Assembly (NCBI GenBank): GCA_023251075.1
Contig: JAHEZM010000001.1
Span: forward strand, 139,717 to 203,716
Source: Flavobacteriales bacterium
Lineage (GTDB): Bacteria > Bacteroidota > Bacteroidia > Flavobacteriales_C > GCA-002722245
Direction: 5' to 3'
DNA length: 64,000 nt
Under the pieces are notes generated by a model, which had not been told where the DNA came from, did not search any database, and saw only the letters and a list, made by a program, of their open reading frames with translations. A program made the translations under genes and the position numbers. Below, in pieces: positions 42,457 to 51,209 of the stretch. Each line of letters starts with the position of its first letter. The first letter of the stretch is position 1.

Positions 42457-42533
42457 AGACGCATTGCATGCGTCTTCAAAAAGATTAATTCCGATTAAAG
42501 GAATATCTTTTTAACGCCAGATGCTATCTGGCG
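42457..42533. repeat. Three consecutive hairpins inside the Moco operon
   Basis: Hairpin 1: AGACGCA (42457-42463) with TGCGTCT (42469-42475). Hairpin 2: 42478-42492 with 42500-42512 (AAAAAGAT..ATTCC with GGAATATCTTTTT, two bases bulged). Hairpin 3: CGCCAGAT (42515-42522) with ATCTGGCG (42526-42533), a perfect 8-bp stem with a 3-nt loop. They sit between moaE and moaCB and could attenuate transcription or stabilise message ends; they look like an intergenic repeat rather than a riboswitch. Confidence 0.7.
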
Positions 42534-42580
42534 CTACGGTGGGGATTCCAACATAACAATTTAATTTTTAACTTTCTCTT

Positions 42581-43492
42581 ATGAACGACATTACATTTAA
42601 AATCAGCAGTCTGCGCAAAGCCACTGCCACAGCAATAGTGAAAGTTTCCAAAAAAGAAACTATTGAAGCCATTGAAAATAAAAAAGTACCTAAGGGCGAC
42701 ATCTTTGAGTTTTCACGTGCTGCAGGCTTGCTGGCCATCAAAAAAACAAGCGACTTAATTCCCGATTGCCATCCGCTGCCAATTGAATACGCTAACATTC
42801 AATATAAAATTGACGGACTCTCCATTATTATTTCTGTAGAAGTACACACCATTTATAAAACCGGCGTTGAAGTAGAAGCCATGCACGGCGCATCTTTAGT
42901 AGCACTTACCATTTATGATATGTTGAAGCCTATCGACAAAGGAGTAGAAATATTCAACATCAAACTGGAAAATAAAAAAGGCGGAAAATCGGATTTTGCA
43001 GACCGACCCCTTCATACTTTAAAAACTGCAGTAGTAGTTTGTTCCGACAGTATTTCAGCAGGAAGTAAACAGGATTTTGCCGGAAAAGCTATCATAGAAA
43101 AATTAAAGAAAAACAACATCAACTCGGTGAGCTATGAAATTATTCCCGATGAAATTACCGACATACAAAGCAAAGCAAAACAATACTCCAAAGAAAAATT
43201 TGATCTTTTGATTTTCACCGGCGGCACTGGTTTATCACCAAGAGATGTAACACCGGAAGCCTTGAAGCCATTATTCGATAGAGAGATTCCCGGCATCATG
43301 GAAGCCGCAAGAAAGTACGGACAAGACAGAACGCCTTACGCTATGTTGTCGCGAGGAATTGCAGGTTTCATTGAAAACACACTTGTACTTGCTTTACCTG
43401 GTTCTACCAAAGGAGCAGCAGAAACCATGGATGCCCTCTTTCCTGCCATCCTTCATATTTTTAAAGTCGCTGAAGGTGCACACCACGACTAA
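42581..43492 (+). CDS. moaCB: MoaC-MoaB fusion protein
   Basis: Protein of 303 residues. Residues 1-150 are MoaC (DCHPLPIEY with the active-site His, VEVEAMHGASLVALTIYDML and KPIDKG), which turns the MoaA product into cyclic pyranopterin monophosphate. Residues about 152-303 are MoaB/MogA-like (TAVVVCSDSISAGSKQD, LLIFTGGTGLSPRDVTPEAL, LALPGSTKGAAE), which adenylylates molybdopterin. The two activities belong to early and late pathway steps. Fusions of this order are known in Bacteroidota. It is preceded by about 120 bp with hairpins and overlaps mobA. Confidence 0.94.
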   Translation: MNDITFKISSLRKATATAIVKVSKKETIEAIENKKVPKGDIFEFSRAAGLLAIKKTSDLIPDCHPLPIEYANIQYKIDGLSIIISVEVHTIYKTGVEVEAMHGASLVALTIYDMLKPIDKGVEIFNIKLENKKGGKSDFADRPLHTLKTAVVVCSDSISAGSKQDFAGKAIIEKLKKNNINSVSYEIIPDEITDIQSKAKQYSKEKFDLLIFTGGTGLSPRDVTPEALKPLFDREIPGIMEAARKYGQDRTPYAMLSRGIAGFIENTLVLALPGSTKGAAETMDALFPAILHIFKVAEGAHHD

Positions 43493-44039
43493 CATATTAG
43501 GAGTTGTACTCTGCGGCGGACAAAGCACACGCATGGGCAGCGACAAAGGTTTACTCAAACAAAATGAATTTACCTGGAGTGAACTCGCTTTTCAAAAATT
43601 AAAAACATTGAATATTCCTGTGGCTGTTTCTATCAATCCTTCACAAGAAAATGATTACCAAAAAATATTCTCTCCAGAACAATTGATTATTGACCAAGCC
43701 CTTCCCAACATTGGCGGTCCGCTTTTAGGATTGTTAAATGTTCACCAAAAATTCCCTTCCCATGATTTATTAGTATTGGCTTGTGATATGATCAACATGA
43801 AAACAGAAGTCCTGCAACACCTTATTTCACAACATTCTTCAGGCATCACCATTTTCAAAAACGAAAAATTCCCAGAACCACTTTGTGGAATTTATTCTTC
43901 AGAGGCATTGAAAAAAATTTCCTCACTCCCTCTGCAAAAATCAAGTATGATGTATATTTTAGAAATCTCTCAAACAAAGACGATTGAAATAAAAGAAAAA
44001 TGGAAAGAGTATTTTGAGAACAAGAATACTATGAATTAA
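43476..44039 (+). CDS. mobA: Molybdenum cofactor guanylyltransferase-like protein MobA
   Basis: Nucleotidyltransferase of 187 residues if it starts at the GTG at 43476; in-frame sequence farther upstream lies inside moaCB and has no family resemblance. The GTP-binding loop is LCGGQSTRMGSDKGLL, followed by GGPLLGLLNVH and a LACDMINM metal site. It attaches GMP to molybdenum cofactor to make the bis-MGD form used by the nitrate reductase encoded nearby. The start overlaps moaCB by 17 bp. Confidence 0.88.
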   Translation: MHTTTNILGVVLCGGQSTRMGSDKGLLKQNEFTWSELAFQKLKTLNIPVAVSINPSQENDYQKIFSPEQLIIDQALPNIGGPLLGLLNVHQKFPSHDLLVLACDMINMKTEVLQHLISQHSSGITIFKNEKFPEPLCGIYSSEALKKISSLPLQKSSMMYILEISQTKTIEIKEKWKEYFENKNTMN

Positions 44040-44091
44040 ATACTCCCTTTATGTCTTTGGGTAATACCCACGTATTTGGCAAAGGAAGTAT
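44040..44091. terminator. Possible hairpin after mobA
   Basis: ATACTCCCTTT (44040-44050) pairs with AAAGGAAGTAT (44081-44091) with one mismatch, and a small GGGTA-A-TACCC hairpin (44059-44069) lies inside. It directly follows the mobA stop but lacks a T tract, so termination is only possible. The rest of the gap to 44235 shows nothing recognisable. Confidence 0.4.
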
Positions 44092-44235
44092 AGGTGGTCT
44101 TTGTGCGCAAAACAAAAAGACGTAAATTAATACCACTTTATTTTTCTCCTATTATTTCACATCACCGGATTTTTTTTATCATCGCGTAACAATATTTTCA
44201 AACCTAAACCGCTTAACAGCTTAAATACTCTACTT

Positions 44236-44853
44236 ATGCGATTACTTACATTTATTATTTGCAGTACATTAACTTCTATTCAACCTTTAAAGGCAGGTGA
44301 TACCTTAGCTACAAAAAATAATACTTGTCAGAATTTCAGGATAGGTGTCTCCCCTTCCCTTGCATGGAGCAGCTTTCCTATTGCAGACCTATCTTTAAAC
44401 CTTGGCTATAAAAATCATGAAATCAACGTGGGCATCATCCCAAAAAACATTGTCAATAACGTGTATGGATTTTGCGGCGGATACCAATATTTATATCCCC
44501 TACATAAAAATTCTTTTCTTTTTGCAGATGCGGATTTTTCTTTGATTGCTTCATCTGATAACCCTGGTGGACCGAGCTATGCATACAACTACACAGAAAA
44601 TAATTTAATCAACGCTTCAACAAAAGATCACAACATTGAAACAAACTTTTCTGCCGGATTAGGCTACCGAATTTATTTTTTAAAACGATTTTCTTTTTCT
44701 ATCAGTGCTGATTACTTGTATCACCAAAATTCGCGGACGTTACGACCAGAATACTATTCCTATTTTCCTTCCGAAAGTCACGAAACTAAAACAACTTATA
44801 GTCAATTATTTCAGGTAGAAACAAATTTAACTTTCTGGATTTATAAACATTAA
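44236..44853 (+). CDS. Outer-membrane beta-barrel-like protein of unknown function
   Basis: Protein of 205 residues with a signal peptide (RLLTFIICSTLTSIQPLKAG) and alternating amphipathic strands ending in a terminal aromatic-rich strand (VETNLTFWIYKH), consistent with a small outer-membrane barrel. It is the first of three short genes of similar character that sit between the Moco and nitrate genes. No family is recognised and a tie to nitrate metabolism is not shown. Confidence 0.7.
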   Translation: MRLLTFIICSTLTSIQPLKAGDTLATKNNTCQNFRIGVSPSLAWSSFPIADLSLNLGYKNHEINVGIIPKNIVNNVYGFCGGYQYLYPLHKNSFLFADADFSLIASSDNPGGPSYAYNYTENNLINASTKDHNIETNFSAGLGYRIYFLKRFSFSISADYLYHQNSRTLRPEYYSYFPSESHETKTTYSQLFQVETNLTFWIYKH

Positions 44854-44858
44854 TCGCG

Positions 44859-45136
44859 ATGCTAAAACAATTTTTCATTTCCATTTTTATTCTTTTTTCT
44901 TTAACCGCAAAAGCTCAAATGGAGTTAGTGCTACAACAGAAAATGTATATGTGCCCAAATACACTTTTGGCTTTACCACCGGAATAATCGTTAAGCCTGT
45001 TGCACTTTCCTACAAAATAAATGAAAAAATAAATGTTGTAGGAGAATTAAAATACATTGCTACTTTTCTTCTCGATAAAATAAAATACACACAAAATCAA
45101 TGTAATTTTGGAATTGGTGTAAATTATGTACTCTGA
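44859..45136 (+). pseudogene. Frameshifted small outer-membrane protein gene
   Basis: An ATG at 44859 opens a good signal peptide (LKQFFISIFILFSLTAKAQ), but the frame then runs to a stop at about 44987 through sequence of no character. Another frame continues NGVSATTENVYVPKYTFGFT and ends CNFGIGVNYVL at 45136, like a barrel strand. Adding one A in the AAA at 44917-44919 joins the two as signal peptide-AQ-NGVSATTENVY, giving 92 residues. So this is a one-base frameshift, either real decay or a sequencing error; even repaired it is short for a barrel. Confidence 0.65.
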
Positions 45137-45194
45137 AATTTTCATTCAAATATTTTCATCAATATAAATTCTTAACCACTTAAATTATTAAATC

Positions 45195-45788
45195 ATGAAA
45201 AAAGAAATTTCCGCTCCACAGCTCACTAAGTATTCAACCTTCACTTTACTATTCGGCATAATGTGCTTCTTCGGCAAACCAGCTTACGCTCAGTCGATGA
45301 TAGAAAGGGAATTAGGTCTGCGCTTTTCAGGACTTGATAAATACAATTTGGTATATAAAGTAAAAGATTCTGAAAACTTCTACTGGAGATATACTCTTGG
45401 AGCTTTAAATCTCGGATTCAGTGATGTTTCTAATGGATACATTAGCTATAGTAATTTAGGAATAGCTTTTTCCGTAGGTGGAGAAAAGAGATCGAAAATT
45501 ACAGAGCAACTTAAATTTATTCATGGACTAGAACCCTCATTCTCCTTTGGAATTCAAGCACAAAACAACGCGCATATAACACAATACGGTGTTGGATTAG
45601 GCTATGTTTTAGGATTTCAATACGATTTTTCCGACAAGTTTTATATGAACATCGAAAGCGTTCCTTCTGTTAATCTTAATATAACCAATACGGGCGGTTC
45701 TGTTTCTTATTACATAAACTCAGGTCTAAATTCAAGCGGGTTGGCATTAAGTTTAGTATATAAGTTTAAAACAGAAAATAAATATTAG
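45195..45788 (+). CDS. Outer-membrane beta-barrel-like protein of unknown function
   Basis: Protein of 197 residues. A signal segment (about 15-33, ending KPAYAQ) precedes strands typical of a small barrel (YRYTLGALNLGF-like, then GVGLGYVLGFQYDF and ALSLVYKFK at the end). It resembles generic Bacteroidota outer-membrane-beta-barrel proteins; I cannot name a family. It follows the frameshifted gene by 58 bp and converges with the rubredoxin-domain gene across a palindromic element. Confidence 0.7.
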   Translation: MKKEISAPQLTKYSTFTLLFGIMCFFGKPAYAQSMIERELGLRFSGLDKYNLVYKVKDSENFYWRYTLGALNLGFSDVSNGYISYSNLGIAFSVGGEKRSKITEQLKFIHGLEPSFSFGIQAQNNAHITQYGVGLGYVLGFQYDFSDKFYMNIESVPSVNLNITNTGGSVSYYINSGLNSSGLALSLVYKFKTENKY

Positions 45789-45846
45789 ACCTTGTTAATA
45801 CGTCTCCGGTAAATTTTCATTTTAGCGGAATCTTTTTATTAATATT

Positions 45847-45988
45847 GACTTATACGACGATAATTTCTTCGCTCAGCTCAGAAGATTGAAAATAGAGCTA
45901 CGCAGCGTGAAACAGATACGAATAATTTCGGAAATGAAAACACAGTTGTAATCCCGAACGAAGCGAAGAAGTTATCGTCGTATAAGTC
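45847..45988. repeat. Intergenic inverted-repeat element, family C
   Basis: Arms 45847-45873 and 45962-45988 (27 bp, GACTTATACGACGATAATTT and on) are inverted copies with one wobble mismatch. It fills the gap between two convergent genes (ends at 45788 and 45994). The 88-bp centre codes for nothing evident. Size and placement match the elements of families A and B, but the arm sequence is different. Confidence 0.85.
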
Positions 45989-45993
45989 TACTT

Positions 45994-47481
45994 TTAATAC
46001 CCCCCCAACAACACCTTATCAACTATCACAAATTCCGACTTCGACGCTTCACATAGCGAACAGAAATAAGAATCCGGTATCATTTCAAAAGAAGTACCCG
46101 CAGCAATATTTTGCTCTGGATCACCAAGTGAAGGATCATATACCGAAAGGCATTGAGGACATTGGTGTATAAAAACAGAAACATTTTCCTTTGAAGAAAT
46201 TTTTTCCTCCGTTTTGAATTCTATAGCAACTGCTTTTTCTGATTTGTAGGCATAAAAAGCTTCGGCTGCTTTTCTTAATTTTTTAGGCAATTGCCATTTA
46301 AAATTCTTTTTACTGAAAACAAAACCTGTTCTGGCGTTGGGATTGAAATCATTGGCGCACAAAACATCATAACAATACAGCAACACATATTTACCCAATC
46401 TGATTAGCGGTTTTCTTCTTACAAGAATGCTACTGAAAACCTCACTTTTGGTGCGGGTTTTAATTCCAAAACAAATCGCGAATGTACGGATGTCGTCTTT
46501 ATTAAAATGCTTTACAATATATCTTTTAAGCTCCAGCGCCTCTTTACTTTGATCTTCCACCTGGAAATTTAATTCGTTGGCGGCATGACGAACATTGATC
46601 ATGTGTTTCGCTAAAATTTCATCCCACAATACTCTATCCTTATCTTCAATTCCCTTTATCATCAATGATTTCCAGGGAGTAGAACAAATTTGTCCGACTT
46701 TGGTTTTCAAACACAACTCACATAAATCAATTAAAAAATCTACACTAAATTTTTCATCCCTCCTGTAAATCCCCAACCAGAAATAATTATTGTTGTAGCG
46801 ATTAAATCCTTCGTAATAAGGCAAACGGAAAGAAATGGGTTTCAGTGAATCCTCTATCGGTTTAGTATTAAATCGTTGTTTCGATTTCATCATTTCGTAC
46901 AACAACTCACCATCGGCATTTACATTGTCGAAGAAAAAATCATAATGCTTGAAAACAGTTTCTTCAATTTGTTTCGATACAGCAACTACATCATTGGTAT
47001 ACACCAATTCTTTCCATTCATAAATTTTATTGGTCTTTGGAAAACGAATAAACAAATACCAGAAGTGTAAACTGGAAGAAGCCACCCAATTGATGTTTCC
47101 GGTAAAAAGAGGTGATAAACTTTGATTGTTATCGGAAATATTGATTTTCAATTTCGGAGTATAATCGAGCATATCAAAAATATCTTTGTACACCCCTTCA
47201 CTCACCCATGTTTTATTTGCAAATGTTTCTGTTGCAGGATAAGAGCTTACTACATTAGGGTGATCATCAGAATTTTCTTCGAAAGAAAGATTCAATTCAC
47301 GCAAAAGAGAAAGTAACAAATAATAACTTTCTGCACCGGTTTCTATTATTAATTGTTGGCGCAAACCAAAACTAACTTCGCCAATCCATATATCTTTTGC
47401 ATGCTTTAAAATTTTCAAAAGCTCACCGGGAGAAATAAGTCCGCCTGTAAAATTAATTTTTATATATCCTTTCTTTACCAT
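45994..47481 (-). CDS. Rubredoxin-domain protein on a degenerate nitrite/sulphite reductase fold
   Basis: Protein of 495 residues. The N-terminus (FTGGLISPGELLKILKHAKD, then GEVSFGLRQQLII) copies the ferredoxin-like half domain of siroheme reductases, and ICSTPWKSLMIKGI at 265-278 copies the second half. The places that should carry siroheme/4Fe-4S cysteines read SSYPATETFANK (79-90) and SDNNQSLSP (116-124), so the ligands are lost. A rubredoxin domain ends the protein: CPQC at 441-444 and CSLC at 474-477 bind one iron. It is the last gene of the nitrate series. It may shuttle electrons to the nitrate or nitrite reductase; that is inference. Confidence 0.75.
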   Translation of the reverse strand: MVKKGYIKINFTGGLISPGELLKILKHAKDIWIGEVSFGLRQQLIIETGAESYYLLLSLLRELNLSFEENSDDHPNVVSSYPATETFANKTWVSEGVYKDIFDMLDYTPKLKINISDNNQSLSPLFTGNINWVASSSLHFWYLFIRFPKTNKIYEWKELVYTNDVVAVSKQIEETVFKHYDFFFDNVNADGELLYEMMKSKQRFNTKPIEDSLKPISFRLPYYEGFNRYNNNYFWLGIYRRDEKFSVDFLIDLCELCLKTKVGQICSTPWKSLMIKGIEDKDRVLWDEILAKHMINVRHAANELNFQVEDQSKEALELKRYIVKHFNKDDIRTFAICFGIKTRTKSEVFSSILVRRKPLIRLGKYVLLYCYDVLCANDFNPNARTGFVFSKKNFKWQLPKKLRKAAEAFYAYKSEKAVAIEFKTEEKISSKENVSVFIHQCPQCLSVYDPSLGDPEQNIAAGTSFEMIPDSYFCSLCEASKSEFVIVDKVLLGGY

Positions 47482-47504
47482 TTGTTATTTATTCATTGAG
47501 TATT

Positions 47505-47650
47505 GTCTTTACTTCTCCCTTTTTTAAAGGGAGAGTGCGAAATTGCCTGTGAAGGAGCAAGAGGGATTTTTTCATACTCATTAAATCCCTCTTGCCTTTG
47601 CCCACAAAAAGCCAACACACTCTCCCTTTAAAAAAGGGAGAAGTAAAGAC
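47505..47650. repeat. Nested palindromic intergenic element, family A copy 3
   Basis: A perfect 33-bp inverted repeat (47505-47537 with 47618-47650) encloses a perfect 13-bp inverted repeat (47557-47569 with 47583-47595). Internal stretches such as GTGCGA..TTGC..GTG and CCC.CAAAAA.GC match the copies at 6057 and 14709, while the outer arm differs in its first part. It separates the nitrate reductase gene from the rubredoxin-domain gene. Confidence 0.85.
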
Positions 47651-47685
47651 CGCTTCCCAAATATTTTTCAAAATACTTTTCATTT

Positions 47686-50600
47686 TCACACTACTACCTC
47701 TTCTTTTATTTTCATAGAATCAAGAGTACGCTCCAAAATACTTTTCACTTCAGGTTTACAGCTACCACAACCCAATCCGGCTCCAGATAACTGACATAAT
47801 TTTTTAAAACCACTACAACCTTCTTTTATTTTATTTTCAATATTTTCTTCCCCCACACTACCACAACTACAAATCAGTTTACCTAAAACAGGTTCCCCTT
47901 TTTTACCCGAACGAAGTAAGGTTAAGCGCTTCTCGGAAAGCTCTATTTTCTTTTCTATCAATTCACGAAATTCCTGAAACTCTGATTTATCGCCAATCAA
48001 TATGGCACCCACCAAGCGGTCGTTATGAATAATGCATTTTTTATAATAGCGTTTTGCTTTATCTATGAACACCACTTCTTCATAGGAAGGATCATCAGGA
48101 CATTCACTCAAGCCTAAAGAACACAAATCGGTACCATGCATTTTTAAAATATTCATCAGCAATGAACCTTCATAAAATTTAGAAATATCACCCGACAGAT
48201 ATCTCGCAACAATTTCAGCTTGTTGTTCTGCCGCAGCGGTAATACCATATAAAAATCCTTTAAATTCAGCTATTTCGCCAATAGCAAAAATACCGGGATC
48301 AGAAGTTTTTAAATATTCATCTACCACTACCCCTCTCTTGGTTTCTACACCACATGCTTTTGCAATTTCAATATTAGGAACTGTACCGATAGCAATTACA
48401 ACAGCCTGACAAGCGATAGTTAATCCACTTTTTAAAATCAACCCTTCTACTGTATCACTTCCTATAAAACGATTGATTTCATCGTTGTAATAAATATCAA
48501 TTCCTTTATCACTTAATTCTTCATGAAGAAGCTGACTTCCCAAGGCATCCAGCTGCCTGTCCATCAACCTAGAAATACGTTGAATCACCACCACCTCTGC
48601 ACTTATTTCACGCAATGAAGCAGCGAGCTCTATACCTAAAAGTCCGCCACCCACAATCACCACTTTACCCGCAGAAATATTCAAATGTTTTTTAAAATTA
48701 TCGGCATCTACCCTGCTACGCATTGTAAAAATACCTTTCATCAATGGCACATCTTTAAGCATTGCAGCTCTACTTCCTGTGGCCATTAATAAAACATCGT
48801 AAGAATGTACATTACCCTTACTATCTAAAATCTTTTTATTGAAACGATCAATACTATTAACACCCACTCCTCTATGTAATGTAATGTTGTAGCTTTGCTC
48901 TTCATCATCTTTCATTTTCACCAACTGCTCCCATTTTTGAGTTCCGCTGATATAATCGGGAAGCATTACTCTATTGTAAAAAGGAAAATTTTCTTTGCTA
49001 AACACTACTATTTCATCGTTAACGTTTAATTCACGATACGACTTAACAAAACCATACGCACCTGCACCTGCACCAATCACCACAATTTTTTGTTTTTGTT
49101 TTTTATACAATTTCACTTGTACCGCAGAGAATTTAAAATCGGGTTCTTTAGAGCGTGCATCTACTAAATTATTGGTGACGTTATTAGTACGATTCAAATC
49201 GCTTTTTAAAATTTTGCCCCAATGCATCGGCAGAAAAACCACCCCTTTTTTGATGTCACTGGAAATTTTTGCTTTCACACGAACGTCACCTCGAGGAGTT
49301 AAAACTTCAATTAAATTGCCCTCTAAAATATTTCGTTCTTCAGCATCTTCAGGATGAATTTCCAAAAAAGATTCGGAGATATGTTGTTTTAATTTATTCA
49401 CCTTTCCTGTTTTACTCATCGTATGCCATTGATCGCGAATTCGGCCCGTGGTAAGGATCAGCGGAAAAGAAGGATTTATATTTTCCGACAAATTAGCATC
49501 GGAAAAACTATGGATGACAGCTTTTTTAGAAGGCGTAAAAAACTGGTGATTGGTAAATAAACGTGGAGTACCATTTTCTGCAGAGCCTTTTGGATAAGGC
49601 CATTGCACACTTCTAGTTTTTTTGAGAATGGAATAATCGAGTCCGGTAATATCAATATTTGTTCCTCTTGTAGAAGCACAATGCTCAGCATAAATTTCTT
49701 CAGGATTTTTAAAATTAAATCCGCTATAACCCATTTTACGGGCAAAGCGACAAATTATTTCTGCATCGGGAAGTGCTTCGCCGGGAGCATTCATCACCTT
49801 GCTTAACAAAGAAATTCTTCTTTCTGCATTGGTCATAGTCCCCTCTTTCTCCGTCCACGCTGCAGCAGGTAAAACCACATCAGCATATTGCAAAGTTTCG
49901 GGTTTGTTAGAAATATCCTGCACCACCACAAACTTTGCTTTCTTCAAACCTTCTTCCGCCAAACGCACATCGGGCAAGCTAATAAGCGGATTGGTACAAA
50001 TAATCCAAATGGCTTTTAAGCGACCGTCATTCAAAGCCTGAAACATTTCAGTAGCGGTGAGTCCGGGTTTTTCAGGAACACTTTTCACTCCCCAGAATTT
50101 AGCGACTTCTTCACGATGAAGAGGATCGGCTAAATTTCGATGGGCCGATAATAAATTGGCCATACCACCCACTTCACGTCCACCCATTGCATTGGGCTGA
50201 CCCGTTAATGAAAATGGCCCCGAGCCTGGTTTTCCAATGTGACCGGTAATTAAATTCAAATTAATTAAGCTCAAATTTTTATTCACACCAATCACACTTT
50301 GGTTCAATCCCATCGTCCACATAGTGATAAAACCTTTTGCATTACCAATGTAAGAAGCCGCCAGGCGGATATCACTTTCAGCGATACCGCAAATTTCAGC
50401 AGCCTCCTGAACAGTGCGCTGCATCACCGTTTCATTGTACTTATCAAAACCTTCTGAATGATTTTGAATGAAATTCACATCCACATTTCCTTCTTCAATC
50501 AAGCATCTTCCTATGGCATGATGAAGAGTTATATCTGTTCCTGGATTGAGCTGCAAATGAACATTTGCATAAGCACAGGTTTGTGTTTTACGTGGATCGC

Positions 50601-51201
50601 TGACAATAATTTTGAGTGCCGGATTTTTTTCACGCGCCATTTCTATCCTTCTCCATATGATAGGATGGCACCAAGCAGGATTTGCTCCCGCAACAAAAAT
50701 ACAATCGGCAATTTCAAGGTCATCATAAGTCACCGGTACACTGTCTTCTCCTAACGACAGCTTGTATCCTACCACTGCGCTGCTCATACACAAGCGCGAA
50801 TTGGTATCAATATTATTACTGCCGATGTAGCCCTTAATTAATTTATTGATGACATAATATTCTTCGGTGAGGCATTGTCCCGATGCATAGAAAGCAACAG
50901 AATCCGGACCATATTTATTAATCATTGTTTTAAAAACCGCTGCTGTTCTTTCCAAAGCCTGATCCCAGGAAACTCTTTGTTTGGGAGAATTTTTATTGTA
51001 ACGCATTTCAGGATAAAGCAAACGATCACTTTGATCATTTACTGTATAATGCAAATTCATTCCTTTGGAACAAAGCATCCCGCGGTTCACGGGATGATCT
51101 TTATCTCCTTCCACAGAAATTTTTCCCTGTCGGTCTTTGTGCACTACTACGCCACAGCCAACACCACAATAACAGCAAGTTGTTTTGAAAGATTCCGTCA
51201 T
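47686..51201 (-). CDS. nasC: Assimilatory nitrate reductase: molybdopterin subunit fused to FAD reductase and BFD domain
   Basis: Protein of 1171 residues. The N-terminal 4Fe-4S site is C9-x2-C12-x3-C16 with a fourth Cys in RGMLCSKGMN; the bis-MGD nitrate reductase core extends to about 700 (TGQPNAMGGREVGGMANLL). From about 710 to 1080 runs an FAD/NAD(P) disulphide-reductase domain (VVIGAGAGAYGFVKSYRELN, VIVGGGLLGIELAASLRE, FAIGEIAEF), followed by a BFD-like 2Fe-2S domain with ICSCG and GLGCGSCKPE. It reduces nitrate to nitrite in the cytoplasm; the fused flavin domain probably takes electrons from NAD(P)H, replacing a separate NasB. It lies 8 bp downstream of narK. Confidence 0.92.
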   Translation of the reverse strand: MTESFKTTCCYCGVGCGVVVHKDRQGKISVEGDKDHPVNRGMLCSKGMNLHYTVNDQSDRLLYPEMRYNKNSPKQRVSWDQALERTAAVFKTMINKYGPDSVAFYASGQCLTEEYYVINKLIKGYIGSNNIDTNSRLCMSSAVVGYKLSLGEDSVPVTYDDLEIADCIFVAGANPAWCHPIIWRRIEMAREKNPALKIIVSDPRKTQTCAYANVHLQLNPGTDITLHHAIGRCLIEEGNVDVNFIQNHSEGFDKYNETVMQRTVQEAAEICGIAESDIRLAASYIGNAKGFITMWTMGLNQSVIGVNKNLSLINLNLITGHIGKPGSGPFSLTGQPNAMGGREVGGMANLLSAHRNLADPLHREEVAKFWGVKSVPEKPGLTATEMFQALNDGRLKAIWIICTNPLISLPDVRLAEEGLKKAKFVVVQDISNKPETLQYADVVLPAAAWTEKEGTMTNAERRISLLSKVMNAPGEALPDAEIICRFARKMGYSGFNFKNPEEIYAEHCASTRGTNIDITGLDYSILKKTRSVQWPYPKGSAENGTPRLFTNHQFFTPSKKAVIHSFSDANLSENINPSFPLILTTGRIRDQWHTMSKTGKVNKLKQHISESFLEIHPEDAEERNILEGNLIEVLTPRGDVRVKAKISSDIKKGVVFLPMHWGKILKSDLNRTNNVTNNLVDARSKEPDFKFSAVQVKLYKKQKQKIVVIGAGAGAYGFVKSYRELNVNDEIVVFSKENFPFYNRVMLPDYISGTQKWEQLVKMKDDEEQSYNITLHRGVGVNSIDRFNKKILDSKGNVHSYDVLLMATGSRAAMLKDVPLMKGIFTMRSRVDADNFKKHLNISAGKVVIVGGGLLGIELAASLREISAEVVVIQRISRLMDRQLDALGSQLLHEELSDKGIDIYYNDEINRFIGSDTVEGLILKSGLTIACQAVVIAIGTVPNIEIAKACGVETKRGVVVDEYLKTSDPGIFAIGEIAEFKGFLYGITAAAEQQAEIVARYLSGDISKFYEGSLLMNILKMHGTDLCSLGLSECPDDPSYEEVVFIDKAKRYYKKCIIHNDRLVGAILIGDKSEFQEFRELIEKKIELSEKRLTLLRSGKKGEPVLGKLICSCGSVGEENIENKIKEGCSGFKKLCQLSGAGLGCGSCKPEVKSILERTLDSMKIKEEVVV

Positions 51202-51209
51202 ATTATTTT

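Noticed and set aside
42457..42533. Moco riboswitch before moaCB
   Set aside because: The hairpins are simple and short; the known Moco-RNA motif structure is not evident and the site is inside the operon.
43359..43475. Upstream extension of mobA
   Set aside because: It is out-of-frame sequence of moaCB; the GTG at 43476 gives the normal nucleotidyltransferase start.
47489..47689. 66-residue minus-strand frame
   Set aside because: It spans the palindromic element at 47505-47650 and has no protein character.
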